NCBI GenBank assembly: GCA_963816855.1
Contig: CAWFMA010000038.1
Span: forward strand, 175,439 to 239,438
Length of the DNA: 64,000 nucleotides
From: DASTFP01 sp963816855
Lineage (GTDB): Bacteria; Verrucomicrobiota; Verrucomicrobiia; Chthoniobacterales; Terrimicrobiaceae
Reading direction: 5' to 3'
In this document: piece after piece, positions 1-8,169 of the stretch
Position numbering within the stretch: position 1 is the stretch's first letter
Layout of the letters: the number at the start of each line of letters is the position of its first letter
Program-made: the position numbers and the translations under genes
Notes under the pieces: generated by a model
The model's database searches: none
Told to the model about the DNA's origin: nothing
Seen by the model: the letters and a program-made list of their open reading frames with translations, nothing else

Positions 1-1267
1 ACCCTTTGCCGCTGCCGCGCTTCAACACGACGACATTTTTTGCGCGGTCGACCTCAAGGATTGGCATGCCGGCAATCGGACTCGACGAGTTGTCCCGGGC
101 ATCCGGATTTACGACATCATTGGCGCCGACCACCAGGGCAACGTCCGTAGAGGGAAAATCGGCGTTGATCTGCTCGAGCTCATAAAGCTGGGAGTAGGGA
201 ATATTTGCCTCCGCGAGCAGAACGTTCATGTGACCCGGCATGCGGCCGGCAACAGGATGAATGCCGAATTTGACCGTCACGCCCGCCCCTTCCAGCGCCG
301 TCGAGAGCTCCCGAATGGCATGTTGCGCTTGCGCGGTCGCCATCCCGTAGCCGGGAACGAAAACGACCTGGCGCGCATAGGCGAGTTGCGCGGCCAAATC
401 TTCAGGATTGGCTTCCCGAAGGGTGCCTTCGACGGAGCTGGCCGTCGCGTCGGTGACTTTTCCGAATGCTCCGAAGAGCACGGTGGTAATCGACCGGTTC
501 ATCGCCCGGCACATGACAATCGAGAGGATCAGCCCGGATCCGCCGTCCAGGGTGCCCGCGATAATCAGGACGTTATTGGAAATGGCGAAACCAGTCGCCG
601 CCGAGGCCAGGCCGGCGTAAGCGTTGAGCAGGGCGATGACCACCGGCATGTCCGCCGAGCCAATCGGCATCACCAGAAGCACGCCGAATACCAGCGAAAG
701 AATCAGCATGAGGTAGAAAAGCGGCGTAACGCCCGGGAAGAAGTTCAGGGCGATCAACGTGACGATCGTCACGCCCAAAAGGGAGAGATTGAAAACGTTC
801 TGCCCCTTGTAGGTCAGCGGTCTCCCCGGCAGAAGGCCCTGCAGTTTTGCAAAAGCGATCAGGCTGCCGGTGGTGGTCAATGAGCCCAGGAGCACTTCGA
901 AACCCAGCGCGCCCATCTCGAAGGGACCGAGCGTTGTATGGTGCAGGGAATACTCGGAGATGCCGACCAGCGCCGCGGCAAAGGCGCCGAAGGCATGGGA
1001 AAACGCGGTTCGCTGCGGCATGGCGGTCATCGGAACCCAAAGCCCGATTCCCACGCCGATCGAAGACCCCAGGAGAAGTCCCGCGATGATCCAATCGTAG
1101 CTGACAATTTCCCGGTGCAGCAGCGTGCCGACAATCGCCATGAGCATGCCCAACTCGGCGAAATGCATCCCGCGGCGGGCCGTCTCCGGGTTGCTCATCC
1201 CGCGCAAGCCCAGAATGAAAAGGATGGATGCCAGGAAATAGCTGGCCTCTATGAGGTTATTGCGCAT
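1..1267 (-). CDS. pntB: NAD(P) transhydrogenase beta subunit (PntB), 3' end cut by window edge
   Basis: Inner-membrane proton-translocating transhydrogenase subunit that couples hydride transfer between NADH and NADP+ to proton movement. The frame is open from an ATG at 1267 to base 1 (422 codons). It starts MRNNLIEASYFLASILFILG, has several hydrophobic helices in its N-terminal half, and carries the NADP(H)-binding domain near the edge: DVALVVGANDVVNP, then SPIAGMPILEVD and KNVVVLKRGSGKG, all typical of PntB domain III. The family is about 460-480 residues, so only some 40 are missing. It starts 9 bases after the pntAB stop, so the three pnt genes form an operon. Identification is secure. 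Confidence 0.95.
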   Translation of the reverse strand, partial: MRNNLIEASYFLASILFILGLRGMSNPETARRGMHFAELGMLMAIVGTLLHREIVSYDWIIAGLLLGSSIGVGIGLWVPMTAMPQRTAFSHAFGAFAAALVGISEYSLHHTTLGPFEMGALGFEVLLGSLTTTGSLIAFAKLQGLLPGRPLTYKGQNVFNLSLLGVTIVTLIALNFFPGVTPLFYLMLILSLVFGVLLVMPIGSADMPVVIALLNAYAGLASAATGFAISNNVLIIAGTLDGGSGLILSIVMCRAMNRSITTVLFGAFGKVTDATASSVEGTLREANPEDLAAQLAYARQVVFVPGYGMATAQAQHAIRELSTALEGAGVTVKFGIHPVAGRMPGHMNVLLAEANIPYSQLYELEQINADFPSTDVALVVGANDVVNPDARDNSSSPIAGMPILEVDRAKNVVVLKRGSGKG

Positions 1268-1276
1268 GCGTGGGTT

Positions 1277-1591
1277 CTAGGCGTTCTTTTCCTCGGGCTT
1301 TGCCGCTGGCTTCCTTTTGAACATTCGAAGCATGCGGTCGGTAATGATGAAGCCGCCGACCACGTTGGTCGTCGCGCAAGCCACCGCCAGAAATCCGAGC
1401 ACGGTCGAAAGGGTCGTCTGCTGGGCGCCCGCGGTAACCAGCGAGCCCACAAGGGAAATGCCGGAAATCGCGTTCGTGGCCGACATCAGCGGCGTGTGCA
1501 GAAGGGAAGGGACGCGAGAAATAACCTGGTAGCCGAGGAAGGCTGCCAGCATGAAGAGATAGAGGGTGGCGATTAGGGCTTCGGAATTCAT
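1277..1591 (-). CDS. pntAB: NAD(P) transhydrogenase alpha subunit part 2 (PntAB)
   Basis: Small 104-residue membrane subunit of the split-alpha transhydrogenase. It contributes transmembrane helices to the proton channel between PntAA and PntB. It shows an N-terminal helix (LIATLYLFMLAAFLGY), then the family signature PLMSATNAISGISLVGSL, then two further hydrophobic stretches and a lysine-rich end (RKPAAKPEEKNA). It lies between pntAA and pntB, 30 bases after the first and 9 bases before the second. Three-subunit Pnt systems are usual outside enterobacteria, where the two alpha parts are fused. Confidence 0.95.
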   Translation of the reverse strand: MNSEALIATLYLFMLAAFLGYQVISRVPSLLHTPLMSATNAISGISLVGSLVTAGAQQTTLSTVLGFLAVACATTNVVGGFIITDRMLRMFKRKPAAKPEEKNA

Positions 1592-1621
1592 GGAAACGGA
1601 ATATTCTGAAGGAGGCGGCGA

Positions 1622-2773
1622 TCAACCCGGCAGCGGATCGAGCGCGTAGGCCTTCCTGATGGTTTCATTGCGAATTTCCCCGGCGTGCGTGACGATGCTC
1701 CGGCTCAAAATTTCGCGGGTGAGGTCAAGCTGGAAGGAGAGGCTTTGCTTGTCCCAGCAATATTCAACCAGAGCGGCGAGGTTATTGGCCAGCATTTCGC
1801 TCGCGTTGGTCGCAGCTCGACTCGGAAGGTTCGCGAATCCGAGGACCTTCACGCCAGCGACATCGAGCACGTCATCGTATTTCAAGCCTTCGACGTTGCC
1901 TCCGGACTCGACAGCCGTGTCCACCACGATGCTGCCCGGCTTCATCCGGTCAAGCATTGCGGAAGTGACGATGATGGGAGCTTTGCGCCCGAAGACCTGA
2001 GCGGCGGTCACCACCACGTCTGCCGAGGCGACGCGCTCCGCAAGCAGTTCGCGCTGTTTCTCGATTTGTTCGGGCGTGAGTGGTTTCGCGTAACCATCGG
2101 CCGTCTGCGAAAGCTCTCCGAGGTCCAATTTCACAAAACGCGCGCCCAGCGACTTTACCTGCTCTTCAACGACCGGGCGCGTGTCGAACGCTTCCACAGT
2201 AGCGCCCAGCCTCCTGGCGGTAGCGATTGCCTGAAGCCCGGCGACGCCGACCCCGATCACGAAGACCTTCAGCGGCTTGATCGTTCCCGCCGGCGTGATC
2301 ATCATCGGAAAGATCCGCTGGCAATAGCTGGCGGCCAGAATGACGGCGACGTAGCCGGAAAGGTTTGCCTGCGAGCTGAGCGCGTCCATCTTTTGCGCGA
2401 CGGTGGTGCGCGGCAACATTTCCATGCTGATTGCGCTCACTCCGGCGGCGGCCAAACGCTCAACGACCTGCCTTTCGTTAAACGGGTCCAGAAAGCTGAT
2501 GTGGACGCATCCTTTTTTGAGCAACCCGATTTCCTCCAGCGACGGCTTGCGCACGCGGAGGACCAGGTCGGCTTCCTGGAGGGAGCGCTCCCGCGCCTGA
2601 CCGATCTTCGCCCCGGCGGCCTCGTAGTCCGAGTCTTCCAGCGCGATGGAATCTCCGAGTCCCCGCTCGATCTCGACGCTCGCGCCGAGCTTGGCAAGCT
2701 TGCTGACGGTGTTCGGCGTGACCGGAACGCGCCGTTCACCGCTTAGTTGTTCTTTGCAGGCAAAAATCCGCAT
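1622..2773 (-). CDS. pntAA: NAD(P) transhydrogenase alpha subunit part 1 (PntAA)
   Basis: Cytoplasmic NAD(H)-binding subunit (domain I) of the transhydrogenase, 383 residues, a normal length. It starts MRIFACKEQLSGERRVPVTP, the alanine-dehydrogenase-like N-terminus. The Rossmann motif GVGVAGLQAIATARRLGA lies about mid-protein, and the C-terminal half has the conserved VVTAAQVFGRKAPIIVT and GSIVVDTAVESGGN stretches. A longer in-frame extension to 2923 exists, but its 50 extra residues do not look like this family, so I chose the ATG at 2773. First gene of pntAA-pntAB-pntB. Its promoter should lie in 2774-2937, shared with the divergent antiporter remnant. Confidence 0.95.
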   Translation of the reverse strand: MRIFACKEQLSGERRVPVTPNTVSKLAKLGASVEIERGLGDSIALEDSDYEAAGAKIGQARERSLQEADLVLRVRKPSLEEIGLLKKGCVHISFLDPFNERQVVERLAAAGVSAISMEMLPRTTVAQKMDALSSQANLSGYVAVILAASYCQRIFPMMITPAGTIKPLKVFVIGVGVAGLQAIATARRLGATVEAFDTRPVVEEQVKSLGARFVKLDLGELSQTADGYAKPLTPEQIEKQRELLAERVASADVVVTAAQVFGRKAPIIVTSAMLDRMKPGSIVVDTAVESGGNVEGLKYDDVLDVAGVKVLGFANLPSRAATNASEMLANNLAALVEYCWDKQSLSFQLDLTREILSRSIVTHAGEIRNETIRKAYALDPLPG

Positions 2774-2937
2774 CGCGCTTCTGGGGTCTTTCGGTGGGTT
2801 GTGGAAGTGAACTACGTAAACTAGAGTCCGTGCATGGAGAGGAAAGCCAATAATTGCTGCGCCAAAAGCGGCTCCTTGGAAATGGCTCAGAGGCCGTTGA
2901 GGATCGCAGAGGAGCCAATGCAACGCAGGGATTCATG

Positions 2938-3827
2938 CCTCACGACGTCGCGCTGATCGCCACCATCGCGGTCGGTTTTGCGCTCGCGTTCATCTTCGGA
3001 TTCATCGCCAACCGGCTCGGGTTACCCCCGCTCGTCGGATACCTGGTGGCCGGGATTGCGGTGGAACCTTCGACTCCCGGCTTCGTTCGTCGACAGCGCG
3101 ATGGCGGCGCAGCTGGCCGAAATCGGAGTCATGTTTTTGATGATCGGCGTTGGTCTTCATTTTTCCCTGGCGGACTTGCTGGCGGTTCGCGATTGCGATA
3201 GACCTACCGGTTGCTGCCGGACGAGGGCCTGAATCTCGTCCTGGCCGGAGCCTTGCTCTCATCACGCTGAACCCGCTCGTCTTGGCCGGCGCGGACCGCT
3301 TGAACCGCTGGGTCCGGTCCAGTCCTGCGCGGAGAGCACGCTTCGAAGACGCGTGCAACGCGCGTTTCGCCGCCTGAAAGAGGATTTGGATGCCGCGCGA
3401 CGGAAAGAAGCGGCCCAAGCCGCCTCCAACAAGACCTTCTCGCCAAAGGAGTTGGCCGAGCGGTTTCCGCTTTTCGCCAGCCTGACCCCGAGCAGCGCGA
3501 GGTGTTCGTGTTGCATTTCAAGCCCCGCACGGCGCGGCCGGCGAAAGAATCATCCGCGCGGGAGAGAGAGCTGATTCCGTTTATTTCATCTCCTCGGGCC
3601 GCGCGGAGGTTTCAGTGGCTGGCCGGACAATCAAACTGGGACCCGGCGATTTCTTGGCGAAATGGCGCTGATCAACGGATTGCCCCGTTCGGCGGACCGT
3701 CACCGCTGTCGACTACAGCGAATTTGCCACGCTGAGCAGGCGCGATTTCCGCCATTTCTTGAGCCGACACCCGGCCATTCGCGATCAGAATGAATCGGCA
3801 ACCGTCCCGCCGAAACGCCTTAAATAG
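2938..3827 (+). pseudogene. Kef/CPA2-type cation:proton antiporter with cNMP-binding tail, degenerate
   Basis: Reads MPHDVALIATIAVGFALAF, then FGFIANRLGLPPLVGYLVAG, the start of CPA2 monovalent cation:proton antiporters. It then shifts frame into SAMAAQLAEIGVMFLMIGVG and HFSLADLLAVR. Most of the membrane domain is missing; only an ALITLNPLVLAGADRLNRW piece remains near 3255-3320. The end is a cyclic-nucleotide-binding domain in at least three frames: ELAERFPLFASLTP, then REVFVLHFKP, then RTIKLGPGDF, and finally EFATLSRRDFRHFLSRHPAI before the TAG at 3825-3827. An intact family member has about 600 residues, so this is a large internal deletion plus several indels. Not functional as it stands. 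Confidence 0.75.
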
Positions 3828-3903
3828 CCGCACCCGAGCTTCAGACAGCGAGTTCCTAGCCGCTCGCCTTGGGCCAAACATGGCGCGGTTCTCCGCGGAA
3901 TCT

Positions 3904-4605
3904 TCAGGCTTGCGGGGTGAAACCAAGCACGATGTCAAAGCGCGCGGCCAGCTCACCGATTTGCGAGCCGGCGATCGGCGCAAAATCCACCGTTACCGCC
4001 TCCCGCGCCCGCGCGTCGCCTATCGAGCCGTAAAGGCCGTCGTTTTGATTGCCGGGATGCCCCTTGACGTAGAGTTGAGTCGTCCAAGGTTCGCGGCCCT
4101 TGGCCTTGACCATGAAATGGACATGCGGAGCGGGACGGCCGGGATACGGGACGGGCTTGATGGTGCGAAAGTAATATTCGCCAGTCGACGAGGTCAGGAA
4201 TCGGCCGAATCCCTGGAAATTCGGATCGTATTCTCCGCTGCTCTTGGAGCCGCGCTCTTTGAGGTAGGTCGCCATGCTATCGACCTGCCAGATCTCAACA
4301 ACTGCGTCGCGGACCGGTTCGCCGTTGGCCCCAAGGAGGCGGCCGCTCAAGTGAGTAATTTCCCCAACGGCCGGGGTTGTCGAGTCGTTGACAATGATCA
4401 GGTCGTTGTCCGTGTCGAGCGGCAGCTTGTCAGGATAAAGCGGGCCCTTGGTCACCCATGGCGTCGCCCGCATGAGCGCTTCGGCGAACGCTCCGGGAAT
4501 GGTGAAGAACCCGGCCGCCCAACCGGCATGCTGGAGAAACCGCCGACGGGTGAACGGGACTGCATCGTGCACAGAATAATAGACTCCAAAATTTGCCTCG
4601 TGCAC
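3904..4605 (-). CDS. Intradiol ring-cleavage dioxygenase family protein, TAT-exported
   Basis: About 233 residues resembling protocatechuate 3,4-dioxygenase-like non-heme Fe(III) enzymes. It has TKGPLYPDKLP near residue 53, GFGRFLTSSTGEYYFRTIKP near 131, then PVPYPGRPAPHVHF, which supplies the family's second tyrosine and the His-x-His ligands. The N-terminus carries a twin-arginine motif (TRRRFLQHAGWAAG) and hydrophobic stretch, so it is probably periplasmic, like other TAT-borne members whose substrates are unclear. The first codon is GTG at 4605; an in-frame GTG 12 codons later would also precede the RR motif, so the start is uncertain. No ring-hydroxylating or muconate-pathway genes are nearby. 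Confidence 0.8.
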   Translation of the reverse strand: MHEANFGVYYSVHDAVPFTRRRFLQHAGWAAGFFTIPGAFAEALMRATPWVTKGPLYPDKLPLDTDNDLIIVNDSTTPAVGEITHLSGRLLGANGEPVRDAVVEIWQVDSMATYLKERGSKSSGEYDPNFQGFGRFLTSSTGEYYFRTIKPVPYPGRPAPHVHFMVKAKGREPWTTQLYVKGHPGNQNDGLYGSIGDARAREAVTVDFAPIAGSQIGELAARFDIVLGFTPQA

Positions 4606-4668
4606 ATGGCAATTCAGCCCGGAGGGACCTCTCCCGCGGAGCCTTTGCGCTCGGGGGCAACCCGGTCG

Positions 4669-5070
4669 CTATGCCCGGGCGGCGGCGGAAGCCTCGGTGT
4701 CGTACATGCCCCAGAACCGCACGATTCGCCCCTCGCGAACGGTAAACACGTGCACCCACTCGGTCTCGAACAACCGCCCGCCGAATTTTGCCTGCGTTCG
4801 CTCCCAGCCAAGCACCGTCACGTTCTCGCCTGCGGTTAGGAACTCTCTTGGCTCGAATACCTGAATATCCTCGACTTCGCCGATGCTTGCGAACCACCTG
4901 GCCATCTCGTCCCTCGTGCGAAACGTTCCGGTGTAAGGAAGGCCCTTGGAACCGCAGAACTTCCATTCGAAATGGTCCGCCAGGAGTTCAAGTATGGCCG
5001 GAAAGTCCCCGCGGCCGAACGCGTCATAAGCGGATCGGACGACTTCGATCGCTTGAACGGAGCCGCTCAT
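4669..5070 (-). CDS. SnoaL/NTF2-like polyketide cyclase-fold protein
   Basis: 133-residue NTF2-fold protein: VRSAYDAFGRGDFPAILELL, then DHFEWKFCGSKGLPYTGTFR, then VLGWERTQAKFGGRLFETEW and HVFTVREGRIVRFWGMYD. This is the SnoaL_2 pattern in which a conserved hydrophobic pocket is formed by a cone-like barrel. The reaction is unknown; family members range from ester cyclases to limonene epoxide hydrolase relatives. I place the start at the ATG at 5070 (MSGSVQAIEVV). An upstream in-frame extension exists but is arginine- and serine-rich without family similarity. It lies 63 bases upstream of the dioxygenase gene on the same strand. Confidence 0.75.
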   Translation of the reverse strand: MSGSVQAIEVVRSAYDAFGRGDFPAILELLADHFEWKFCGSKGLPYTGTFRTRDEMARWFASIGEVEDIQVFEPREFLTAGENVTVLGWERTQAKFGGRLFETEWVHVFTVREGRIVRFWGMYDTEASAAARA

Positions 5071-5259
5071 CGGAAACCCTTTGGTTTCACGGCGCAAGCC
5101 CGCGCGACGCCACGGCGACGCCTTGCGAATGACGCCGTCCCTCGCGGGGGAAGGGACCTGATGGCATTGATCCGATGGTTCGACAAAAAGGCCATTTGAA
5201 GCGCCACCGATACCTCTAGTTCTGGCCGGTCCAACTTTGCAAGCGCGAAGGAAGGCCAA

Positions 5260-6060
5260 TCAGAGGTCGCTTGGCGGGACCGTCGGCACTGACCGGACCG
5301 AAAAATTCCGGGATTTCCCCTCCGTCTCGAGTTTCAGGAGGCCCAGCTTCTCCGCGCTTTTCAACAGATCGTTGAAGGATTGAAAGCCGTGCGCCCGCTC
5401 GTTGAAACCGGGATTGCGCCGTTTGAGGGCGGGCTTGAGCATGGAGCCCCAGATGCGATCCTCGCCGCGCTCCTCCTCGAGCGCCGCCAGCGTCGCCACC
5501 AAGGCATCGAGAGCCTGTTCGCGCGTGGGACCTGCGTTGGGCGTGGAAGGTTGCCCAGGCATTGAGTCCCTTTTGCGGGAGAATCTCCCCTTCTTCTGGC
5601 GCTCGAGCTCTTCGCGGACCAGATCGTCATAGTAGAGAAAGTGGTCGCAATTGTTGATAAAGAGATCCGAGCTTGAGCTCTTGACTCCCACGCCGATCAC
5701 CATTTTGTCGTTTTCCCGAAGCTTGCTGACCAGCGGCGAGAAATCAGAGTCTCCGCTGAGAATCACAAACGTGTCGAGGTGCTTCTTGGTGTAACAAAGG
5801 TCCAGCGCATCGACCACCATTCGAATGTCCGCGGAGTTTTTCCCGGACTGCCGCACGTGTGGGATCTCGATCAATTCAAACGCTGCCTCGTGCAAGTCTT
5901 TCTTGAACTCCTTGTAGCGCTCGAAGTCACAGTAGGCCTTCTTGACAACGATATGCCCGCGGAGCAGCAAGCGCTCCAGCACCAGGTTGATACTGAATCT
6001 CGGAAAATTGGCCGTCTTCGCCCCCAGGGCAATATTCTCCAGATCCAGAAAGACCGACAT
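5260..6060 (-). CDS. NYN-domain (PIN-like RNase) protein with C-terminal OST-HTH/LOTUS domain
   Basis: 266 residues. The N-terminal NYN/LabA-like fold begins MSVFLDLENIALGAK and has acidic positions for metal binding: LDLEN, KNSADIRMVVDAL and VILSGDSDFSPLV. These are the hallmarks of PIN-like ribonucleases. After a basic linker (ERQKKGRFSRKR) the last 90 residues (WGSMLKPALKRRNPGFNE, then FNDLLKSAEKLGLL) match an OST-HTH/LOTUS RNA-binding domain. The ATG at 6060 has a GGGAG ribosome-binding site at good spacing; a TTG-initiated extension to 6174 is low-complexity and less likely. Probably an RNA-processing or RNA-decay nuclease; target unknown. Confidence 0.85.
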   Translation of the reverse strand: MSVFLDLENIALGAKTANFPRFSINLVLERLLLRGHIVVKKAYCDFERYKEFKKDLHEAAFELIEIPHVRQSGKNSADIRMVVDALDLCYTKKHLDTFVILSGDSDFSPLVSKLRENDKMVIGVGVKSSSSDLFINNCDHFLYYDDLVREELERQKKGRFSRKRDSMPGQPSTPNAGPTREQALDALVATLAALEEERGEDRIWGSMLKPALKRRNPGFNERAHGFQSFNDLLKSAEKLGLLKLETEGKSRNFSVRSVPTVPPSDL

Positions 6061-6244
6061 CGTCGAGTCTCCCGTCCTGGTTCCATCGTTTGCGGTTGAA
6101 TCCGGCATCTTTGGCGCGTTCGGCTTTGCCGAGGCTGTCGGAATTTGGGCTGCCCGTCCATCGGTTAATGCCAACTTTTAGGCCGTTTGGACTCCGTGCT
6201 TGATCTTCTTCTAGAAAAGGACACCATCCCCGGACATTCCCAGC

Positions 6245-6985
6245 ATGTGTTCAGAAGGTAAAAGTCACTCGACCAGCCACTCCCCGGAACTTGGCCGCCG
6301 CAGTTTCCTGAGAATCGCCGGAGCGGCGGCGATCGGTCTCGGATTCTTGGGACGATCCTGGGCGGCGGAAATCAGTTCTCCGCCCAAACCGAAGAACGCT
6401 CTGGCGCCGGACGCCGCGCTCGAACGTCTCCTGAAAGGAAACGATCGCTACGTTGAAGGAAGAATGAAGCGCCACGATTTCATCGCCGAGCGTCCCGCGC
6501 TGGCGCTCGGACAGAATCCCTTCGCCGGAATCCTGGGGTGCGCAGACTCGCGCGTCGCTCCGGAGTATGCTTTCGATACGGGCCGCGGAGACCTCTTCGT
6601 ATGCCGCGTAGCGGGCAATTTCGCGGACATCAATTCGATCGCCAGCTTCGAGTACGCCGTGGCCGTGCTCGGAACGCCGCTTATACTTGTCCTTGGTCAC
6701 TCCAAGTGCGGAGCCATCGATGCGGCCGTCAAGTCGGTCAAGGATCACCAGGAATTCCCGGGGCATATTCCCGCCCTCATCAAGGCCCTTCGGCCCGCGG
6801 TGAAGTCCGCTCAGACCCAACCCGGCGACCTGCTCGATCGGGCCATCCGACAAAACGTCATCCTGAATGTCGAAAAAGTGCGGTCAGCGACTCCGATCCT
6901 GAGCGAAGCGGCGTCACGGGGCCGGCTCAAGGTGGCGGGCGGCGTTTATAGCCTGGATACCGGGCGGGTGACGCTCGTCGCGTAA
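6245..6985 (+). CDS. Beta-class carbonic anhydrase with TAT signal
   Basis: 246 residues. Interconverts CO2 and bicarbonate. A twin-arginine signal (GRRSFLRIAGAAAIGLGFLG) with an alanine-rich end at about residue 41 indicates folded export to the periplasm. Zinc ligands are visible as Cys99 and Asp101 in GCADSR and His152 and Cys155 in GHSKCGA. AGNFADINSIASFEYAV is the conserved dimer/active-site segment. It ends 8 bases before the region preceding rplS, on the same strand, but is unlikely to be part of that ribosomal unit. Family assignment is secure; the periplasmic location is inferred from the signal. Confidence 0.92.
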   Translation: MCSEGKSHSTSHSPELGRRSFLRIAGAAAIGLGFLGRSWAAEISSPPKPKNALAPDAALERLLKGNDRYVEGRMKRHDFIAERPALALGQNPFAGILGCADSRVAPEYAFDTGRGDLFVCRVAGNFADINSIASFEYAVAVLGTPLILVLGHSKCGAIDAAVKSVKDHQEFPGHIPALIKALRPAVKSAQTQPGDLLDRAIRQNVILNVEKVRSATPILSEAASRGRLKVAGGVYSLDTGRVTLVA

Positions 6986-7047
6986 ATCCAAACTTGCCAG
7001 CGCGCGTGACTTGCACCAGTCTCGCCTGTTCCACTTTTCCAAGGGTC

Positions 7048-7407
7048 ATGAGCATCATCGAAAAAATTGAGAGCGAACAGCTCAAGAAGGACATTCCGGC
7101 GTTTCGCGTGGGCGACACGGTGAAGGTTCACACGCGGGTCATCGAGGGCGACAAGGAGCGCATCCAAGTCTACAGCGGCATTGTCATCGGTCGCAAAGGA
7201 ACCGGCGTCAATGCCAACTTCACGGTTCGGCGAGTCAGCTACGGTGAAGGCGTCGAGCGGGTCTTCCCGGTAAATTCGCCCCGAATTGCCAAGATTGAGA
7301 TCGAGCGAAAGGGCGAGGTGCGCCGCGCCAAACTCAACTATCTCCGGCATCGAAAGGGAAAGTCCGCCACCGCGGTGAAGGAGAAATCGCAAGAAAAGCC
7401 GGCGTAG
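7048..7407 (+). CDS. rplS: 50S ribosomal protein L19
   Basis: 119-residue large-subunit ribosomal protein at the 30S-50S interface. It has the canonical FRVGDTVKVHTRVIEGDKER, then VYSGIVIGRKGTGVNANFTV and VERVFPVNSPRIAKIEIERK, ending RAKLNYLRHRKGKSA plus a lysine-rich tail. I use the ATG at 7048 (MSIIEKIESEQLKKD); an in-frame extension to 6994 is not family-like. rnhB follows 9 bases after the stop. The rplS-rnhB order is a widespread bacterial arrangement, here without the usual rpsP-trmD upstream. Confidence 0.97.
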   Translation: MSIIEKIESEQLKKDIPAFRVGDTVKVHTRVIEGDKERIQVYSGIVIGRKGTGVNANFTVRRVSYGEGVERVFPVNSPRIAKIEIERKGEVRRAKLNYLRHRKGKSATAVKEKSQEKPA

Positions 7408-7416
7408 GCTGGTCGA

Positions 7417-8031
7417 ATGTCCTGCTCATTCGGGCACGAACGCGCTCTTCAGAAGCAGGGCATCCTTGTTGTCGCCGGCATCGACGAAGCCGGGCGTGGA
7501 CCCCTGGCCGGGCCCGTCGTCGCGGCCGCCGTGGTCTTCCTCGAGCATCGCCGCTTCAACGGCCTCGATGACTCCAAGAAGCTGACGCCCGAAATACGGC
7601 TCTCGCTCTATGAGCGGATCACGTCCGCGCCCCACGTGCAGTGGGCGGTGTCCTCGCAGGACGTTGCCACCATCGATGCGATAAATATTCTCAGAGCGAC
7701 GCACAAAGCCATGCGCGAAGCACTCGGCGCGCTCTCCTCGAGACCCGACTACGTGCTGATCGACGGGCTTCCCGTGCGGGATTTGCCCCTTCCCCATACC
7801 GCCATCGTCCGGGGTGATGGTCGCTGCCTCTCCATCGCCGCGGCCAGCGTGATCGCCAAGGTCACCCGGGACCGGATCATGGACGAAGCGGACGCGATTT
7901 ATCCGCACTACGGATTTGCCCGCCACAAAGGCTACGCCACGCCCGAGCATCTCGCCGCCTTGCGCCAGCACGGACCCACTCCAATCCATCGATTCAGCTT
8001 TTCCCCGGTCGCGCAGCCCGAACTCTTCTGA
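7417..8031 (+). CDS. rnhB: Ribonuclease HII
   Basis: 204-residue cytoplasmic endonuclease that removes ribonucleotides from RNA-DNA duplexes. The signature GIDEAGRGPLAGPVVAAAVV supplies the first two acidic metal ligands, followed by DYVLIDGLPV and SIAAASVIAKVTRDRIMDE, and the end HRFSFSPVAQ (family: HRxSF.PV). Starts at ATG 7417 directly downstream of rplS and is probably cotranscribed with it. Length and all core motifs are normal. Confidence 0.96.
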   Translation: MSCSFGHERALQKQGILVVAGIDEAGRGPLAGPVVAAAVVFLEHRRFNGLDDSKKLTPEIRLSLYERITSAPHVQWAVSSQDVATIDAINILRATHKAMREALGALSSRPDYVLIDGLPVRDLPLPHTAIVRGDGRCLSIAAASVIAKVTRDRIMDEADAIYPHYGFARHKGYATPEHLAALRQHGPTPIHRFSFSPVAQPELF

Positions 8032-8169
8032 AGGCCTGCCGCGACGATTGACAGCCGGGCCGGGATCTGCTTCAAAGAAGCTGATCACTTCCTGACGTCG
8101 AACTTCCGGCGGGCAAGCAAGGACCGAGCGAACTCGGAACGGAATCGACAGAAGACAACTTCTCATTGC

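Noticed and set aside
230..1576. Plus-strand open frames over the pnt genes
   Set aside because: Arginine/glutamine-rich shadows of pntB and pntAB; no family features.
1685..2746. 353-codon plus-strand frame over pntAA
   Set aside because: Antisense shadow; pntAA has the Rossmann motif and correct length on the other strand.
3790..4839. 349-codon plus-strand frame
   Set aside because: Antisense to the dioxygenase and SnoaL-like genes; composition is shadow-like.
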